Below, piece after piece: positions 38,789-42,500 of a DNA stretch of 42,500 bases. Origin of the DNA: Pigoraptor vietnamica (taxonomy: Eukaryota > Opisthokonta > Filasterea); the NCBI GenBank assembly GCA_943704525.1, contig CALSCQ010000276.1, positions 1-42,500 on the forward strand, written 5' to 3'. A program made the translations under genes and the position numbers. Numbering within the stretch: position 1 is the stretch's first letter; each line of letters begins with the position of its first letter. The notes below the pieces were generated by a model that had not been told where the DNA came from, searched no databases, and saw nothing but the letters and a program-made list of their open reading frames with translations.

Positions 38789-41700
38789 TCAAAACTTTCC
38801 AAACAAGCGCAGCAGAGCGTCCTCCGGTTTCGCCTTGTCTTTGGCCACGCCGCCCGCCCCCGTCGCCCGAGTTGCACCCGAACCCGCCGCTGTCCCATTC
38901 TGAGTCACTGCGGCCGCATTCGTCAACGCAGGTACGGCGACGGTCGATGCGGCAGGCTGCGGCGCAGTCGTCCCCGGCGCAGACGTGGCGCGTCCTGTCT
39001 GGAGGAGACCAAAGAAATCCATGCGTTGCAGCGCACCGCCCGCCGGTGGTCCACCGCCCACAGCGTGTGCGGGCAGCGTGGGGGGAGTCACAATCGCGGG
39101 TGCGGTGGCGAGTGGGTTGGGGGCGCGAGGTCCGAGAAGAATGTCCGCAATGGCAGCGCGAGGTGGTTCGGGGCGCGGGGGTTGCGCTGCCGGCGGGGCG
39201 GCAAAAATGTCACGGGCCGCGGTTTCAAAGTCAAAACGTCGCGCCTCCGCACGTGGAGGAGAGAAGAGCGGCGGCGTGAAGGCGCTGTCGACGCTGGCTT
39301 GGGTCACGGCTCTCGGAGGAGTGCGCGGTGCACTGGCGCCTTGTGACTGGTGTGCGTTTGTTGGGGGGACCTGCACGACGGCAGACGATGGGCCACTCGC
39401 GGAACCCGCGACGCCGTTCGCTGGCCCCTTTCCTTTGTGCTGCAGCGTTTGTGCGGAAAGACGGCAGCGATTGAGAGACCCGCGCGAGAAACACGTGACA
39501 ACTCAGTGCCATCAAAGTGTGCGTCGTCCTGAGAGTATGGCACATGGCATCTTGGAAGCAACAGCAGCAGTTTGTTGCCCCCCCCCCCCCCCCAACCCAC
39601 CTCGCGGACAATCTGCTGCGCCGTGGATAGAAACTCCTCCTCGGTCATTCGGTGCAGCTGTCGCGGACGCTTCCTGAAACAATAAGGGTCAGAGGGGCGC
39701 GTGAGGGGCGTGAGTCGGGAGCAGCGAAAGGCAAGCGACCTGCGCGTTCAATGGCACGCACGGCACACACACGCACGGGACTGTCACGCGCACAGCAGTG
39801 GACGGGCACGCGCCGGTGATTCGGCATCACTCGCAGAGCCTCCAGCGCACCTGTTCGGGCCCTCGAGCGGCTCTTCGCTTGGCCTTCGCGATCTCGGCAC
39901 CGCCGGCTGATTCTGCTCCGCGCCCCGTCCCAAGGCGCCGCCCAAGACCCTGCCCGCCCCGAAAGCGCCTTGCACGCTGGGCAACGCGTCGCCACGTGCA
40001 TCGTCGACGTCCATATCGTCGTCGGCCACGTGCCCGAGCCTTCGGCCCCTCCCTCTTCCACGACCCCTCCCGCGCCCAGCTGGCTGCGCGGCCGCCGCTC
40101 CCCGAACGCCGCGTGGGCGCGCCTCATTCGCTCGCTGTCGCCCCACCATGTACGCCGGCATCGAACGGCCGCCGTCAAACCCCGCCGCCATTTGCGGTGG
40201 TTCCGACGCGAGGGGAAGAAGGTCGTCGTCTTCCAGTCCCCGGAAACCCGTTGGCGCTGGCCGAGGGGCCGGTGCGGGTGCTGGTGCTGGTGCCGCCGGT
40301 GCCGCGAGCGCTGGCAGTGCAGCGGCGGGCGCGGGCGCAGGGGAGGGCGCGGCTGACCGTTGTTGCGGTGCGTGCGAGGCCGGTGCGCGCACGACGTGGG
40401 AGCCCTGTCCGAACGTTGCGCACAGGGAAGCGGTCATGAGCGGGCCATTCGGTGCATGAAGGGGACAAAGGGGTGATTGCTTGCTGCATTACACTGTGAA
40501 CATTCGCGCGTGCGGTCCCCACTTTGCCCTCCTTCGCCTTGGCTGGCAGCACAGTGAATGCCGCGCGGTTACTTGCGAACCCCTTGAGCAGGGCAATCTC
40601 GTGCTTGCACACCTCGCGCAGTCCCATCTGGCAGTTGCAGCGGCTCTCCACGACAGCACCTGTGGATGGCACGAGGACGAGTGACGCGAGGGTTGTCGGA
40701 TCAGCCCAAATCACAGACAGCTGTGCATCGACTCAACAGGAGTGTGCAATGCGCGGATGGCATGAGTGCGAGTAACGTAAGAGAACGCGAGTAAGGCTTT
40801 AGGACAGTTGTCGTGAGAAAACACGGAATGGCAAGTTCGTGCAATCGCTTTGTGCCAGAGAAACAATAATGCCGTCGCGATTGTCGCACAACACCCACCG
40901 CTCGCATTGATGCGCGCAGACACCTTGTACGGTTCCGCAGACGTTCCGCTGCACGTGCACTTGACTTTCAACACACCCGCGCCCCATTCGCGCACGCTCG
41001 CAGCGCCGAGGTGGTTCACGTACTCATCAGCCCGGTTGAATGTGCCGTGCCGCGCATGCGCCGTCGCGTATTCCGACACCTTGTCCATGGTGATCGGGAC
41101 GCTCGCCACCGCCGCAGCCGACGACGGCGACGCCACTGCCTCGGGAACAACGACGGGGACGGCGGGTCCCTGAATGGCGGAAAACACGTATCCGGCCGCT
41201 GCGCACACTTCGCCGCACGGAATGCGCGGCCGATACACGTCGGACCAGAACCCCTGCGCCGCAAGGCCCTCCACGGGAAGGTGCACGTCCACAAACACGG
41301 GCGGCCGCTCCTCTGGGACGCGCGCCGCGTGCACCGTCGCCGGATTCACTAAAAGAGCGTCGGCCTGCGCCGTTCGAAGCCCCGCAGACGTCGCGCCCGC
41401 GTAAAACTGCTGCTGTCGGTGGTAGACGAGGAGCGTCTGCTGGTGCCACAACGACACGTCCAACAGTCGCTGCGCAAGCGCAAACGTCCCGGCCTCCTGC
41501 GGCGCGGAGAAGCGCGGCACGCACTCCGAGTCCTCGCACAGCAGATACCGCACAATCACGTTCCCGCCCACGCGGTCCGCGAGAGCACGCACGGCGTCGT
41601 CGACGGCGGTTCGCAGGCCGTCCGTGCGCACACCTATCAGTGCCTGTGCGTTCTTGTCGCCGAGCACAACAACGACGCCCTCCTGGCCGCCGGCGCGCGC

Positions 41701-42417
41701 GTTGTTCGCGTCCGTGTTTGGGCCCGCCAGCCACAGCTCGACCACGCGCTCGACATTGCGACGAAGGATAATGCGGCGTGGGGAGCCCGGCAAGGCCGCG
41801 CTGAGCTCAAACGCGGCGTCGAACTCCAAGAACAAGGCGCGCGCCGAGAACGACGGCCGCAAGGCATTGGGTGTGTCGGCAGGCACTGGGTGCATGGTCC
41901 ACGTGTCTTCCTTGGACACCGAATCGAACCCTTCTTCTGTGGTCGGGAGCACGCGGCGCACCATATTTTCGCCGGGGTTGAACCACTCTGCCACCTCGGG
42001 TCCGCACTTGCGCCAGTCGAGGCTGCGCTGGTGGCGGGGGAGGCCGTTGTTGCTGAGGCTCTCGGCGACGGCCCACTCGTACATCCACATGCACTGGTTC
42101 TAAGAATGGAAAACGGATGTGAGGCGGACGGAAAACATGGCGAAGGATGTGCGGAGTGCTCGCGTATGGGGTGCTGAGGCGCAATGTGGTGTGTGTGTGT
42201 GTGTGTGTGTGTGCGTGTGTGTGTGTGTGTGTGTGCGTGTGCGTGTGTGTGTGTGTGTCTGTGTCTGCATGTGTCTGTGTGTGCGGCACAATACCTTGCC
42301 GCCCATCGGTGACAGTATTCGGCACACGAACTGACACCCAGTGGGAAACTTTTGCCTCAGCGCAGCCACAATTTGTCGCCTGTTCTCCATCTGGGGATTG
42401 TCGTCGTCGAGGACGAC
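38789..42417 (-). CDS. SWIM zinc-finger protein with RG-rich region, 5' partial
   Basis: Exons in window, minus strand: 42417-42295, 42099-40899, 40659-40523, 40404-39851, 39673-39601, 39439-38789; 912 residues plus stop, with earlier exons beyond the right edge. The SWIM motif CxCx7CxH is plain at residues 449-461 of this fragment (RCNCQMGLREVCKHEIALL). SWIM domains bind DNA or protein and occur in ZSWIM proteins, MEKK1 and MULE transposases. The 400-residue part before it (for example VVVVLGDKNAQALIGVRTDG and YEWAVAESLSNNGLPRHQ) matches no family I recognise; no DDE transposase motifs are visible. After it come an Ala/Pro-rich stretch, an RG repeat (GRGRGRGRGRR) of the kind that binds RNA, the short exon MTEEEFLSTAQQIVRE, and an Ala/Pro-rich tail ending LLRLFGKF. 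The intron 40522-40405 has the weakest splice evidence. Confidence 0.75.
39578..39593 (+). repeat. Poly-C run in SWIM gene intron
   Basis: Sixteen C on the plus strand, so sixteen G on the sense strand, starting just after the donor GTGGGTT of the intron that follows exon 39673-39601. Confidence 0.92.
42187..42262 (+). repeat. Imperfect (GT)n microsatellite in SWIM gene intron
   Basis: GT repeats with a few GC interruptions between exons ending 42295 and starting 42099. On the sense strand the repeat is CA. Confidence 0.93.
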
Positions 42418-42500
42418 CTGCACGGTAACAGACGAAAAAGAATCAGCAAAGGAGTATTGAGCGAGAGCGAACGCATGGGTGAGTGAGAAAGCAGGAGTCT

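Noticed and set aside
38789-42417. MULE transposase
   Set aside because: A SWIM finger is present, but no DDE-type catalytic motifs, terminal inverted repeats or target duplications are visible in the window.

Overview
The window is nuclear DNA from an intron-rich, GC-rich, ciliated unicellular eukaryote. Protein-coding exons are separated by short GT-AG introns (mostly about 80-350 bp), and the DNA carries many GT/CA microsatellites. A complete IFT139 gene (an IFT-A ciliary train subunit) shows that the organism builds a flagellum. GAPVD1, an animal-type transglutaminase, Costars/ABRACL and a class C 7TM receptor together suggest an amorphean or obazoan protist, perhaps an apusomonad-like flagellate. 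That placement is inference from gene content, not from a marker gene.

Layout. 1-3922 (+): CUL1-type cullin, missing its first exon. 4265-4890 (-): 81-residue Costars protein in three exons. 5380-9251 (+): GAPVD1-like RasGAP-VPS9 protein in seven exons. 9675-11990 (+): transglutaminase with an intact Cys-His-Asp triad. 12448-14025 (+): intronless MFS transporter of the MFSD6/nucleoside-symporter-like type. 14171-22204 (-): IFT139 in 26 exons, 1345 residues. 22518-26476 (-): protein with two cyclic-nucleotide-binding domains. 27197-28899 (+): Lifeguard/TMBIM membrane protein with a long PY-motif N-terminus. 29506-34259 (-): class C 7TM receptor whose ectodomain is a LamG-like domain plus a parallel beta-helix. 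35547-36362 and 37642-38529 (+): two tandem secreted paralogues. 38789-42417 (-): SWIM zinc-finger protein with low-complexity and RG-rich tails, cut by the right edge of the window.

How the genes relate. They are not an operon. They alternate in strand, with divergent promoters (Costars/GAPVD1, CNB/Lifeguard, receptor/secreted protein) and convergent ends (cullin/Costars, MFS/IFT139, Lifeguard/receptor). Themes are protein turnover (CUL1), actin (Costars), endocytosis (GAPVD1), cilium (IFT139, perhaps the CNB protein) and cell-surface sensing. The most novel part is 29.5-38.5 kb. There a receptor with a non-canonical ectodomain sits beside two secreted precursors, each carrying a conserved Gly-rich segment bounded by polybasic sites.

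Exon structures were built by hand from splice consensus, reading frame and recalled family alignments; every internal junction given keeps the frame. Five introns use a GC donor (GC-AG), a notably high share of about 59 internal introns. No rRNA, tRNA, transposon or CRISPR array was recognised.
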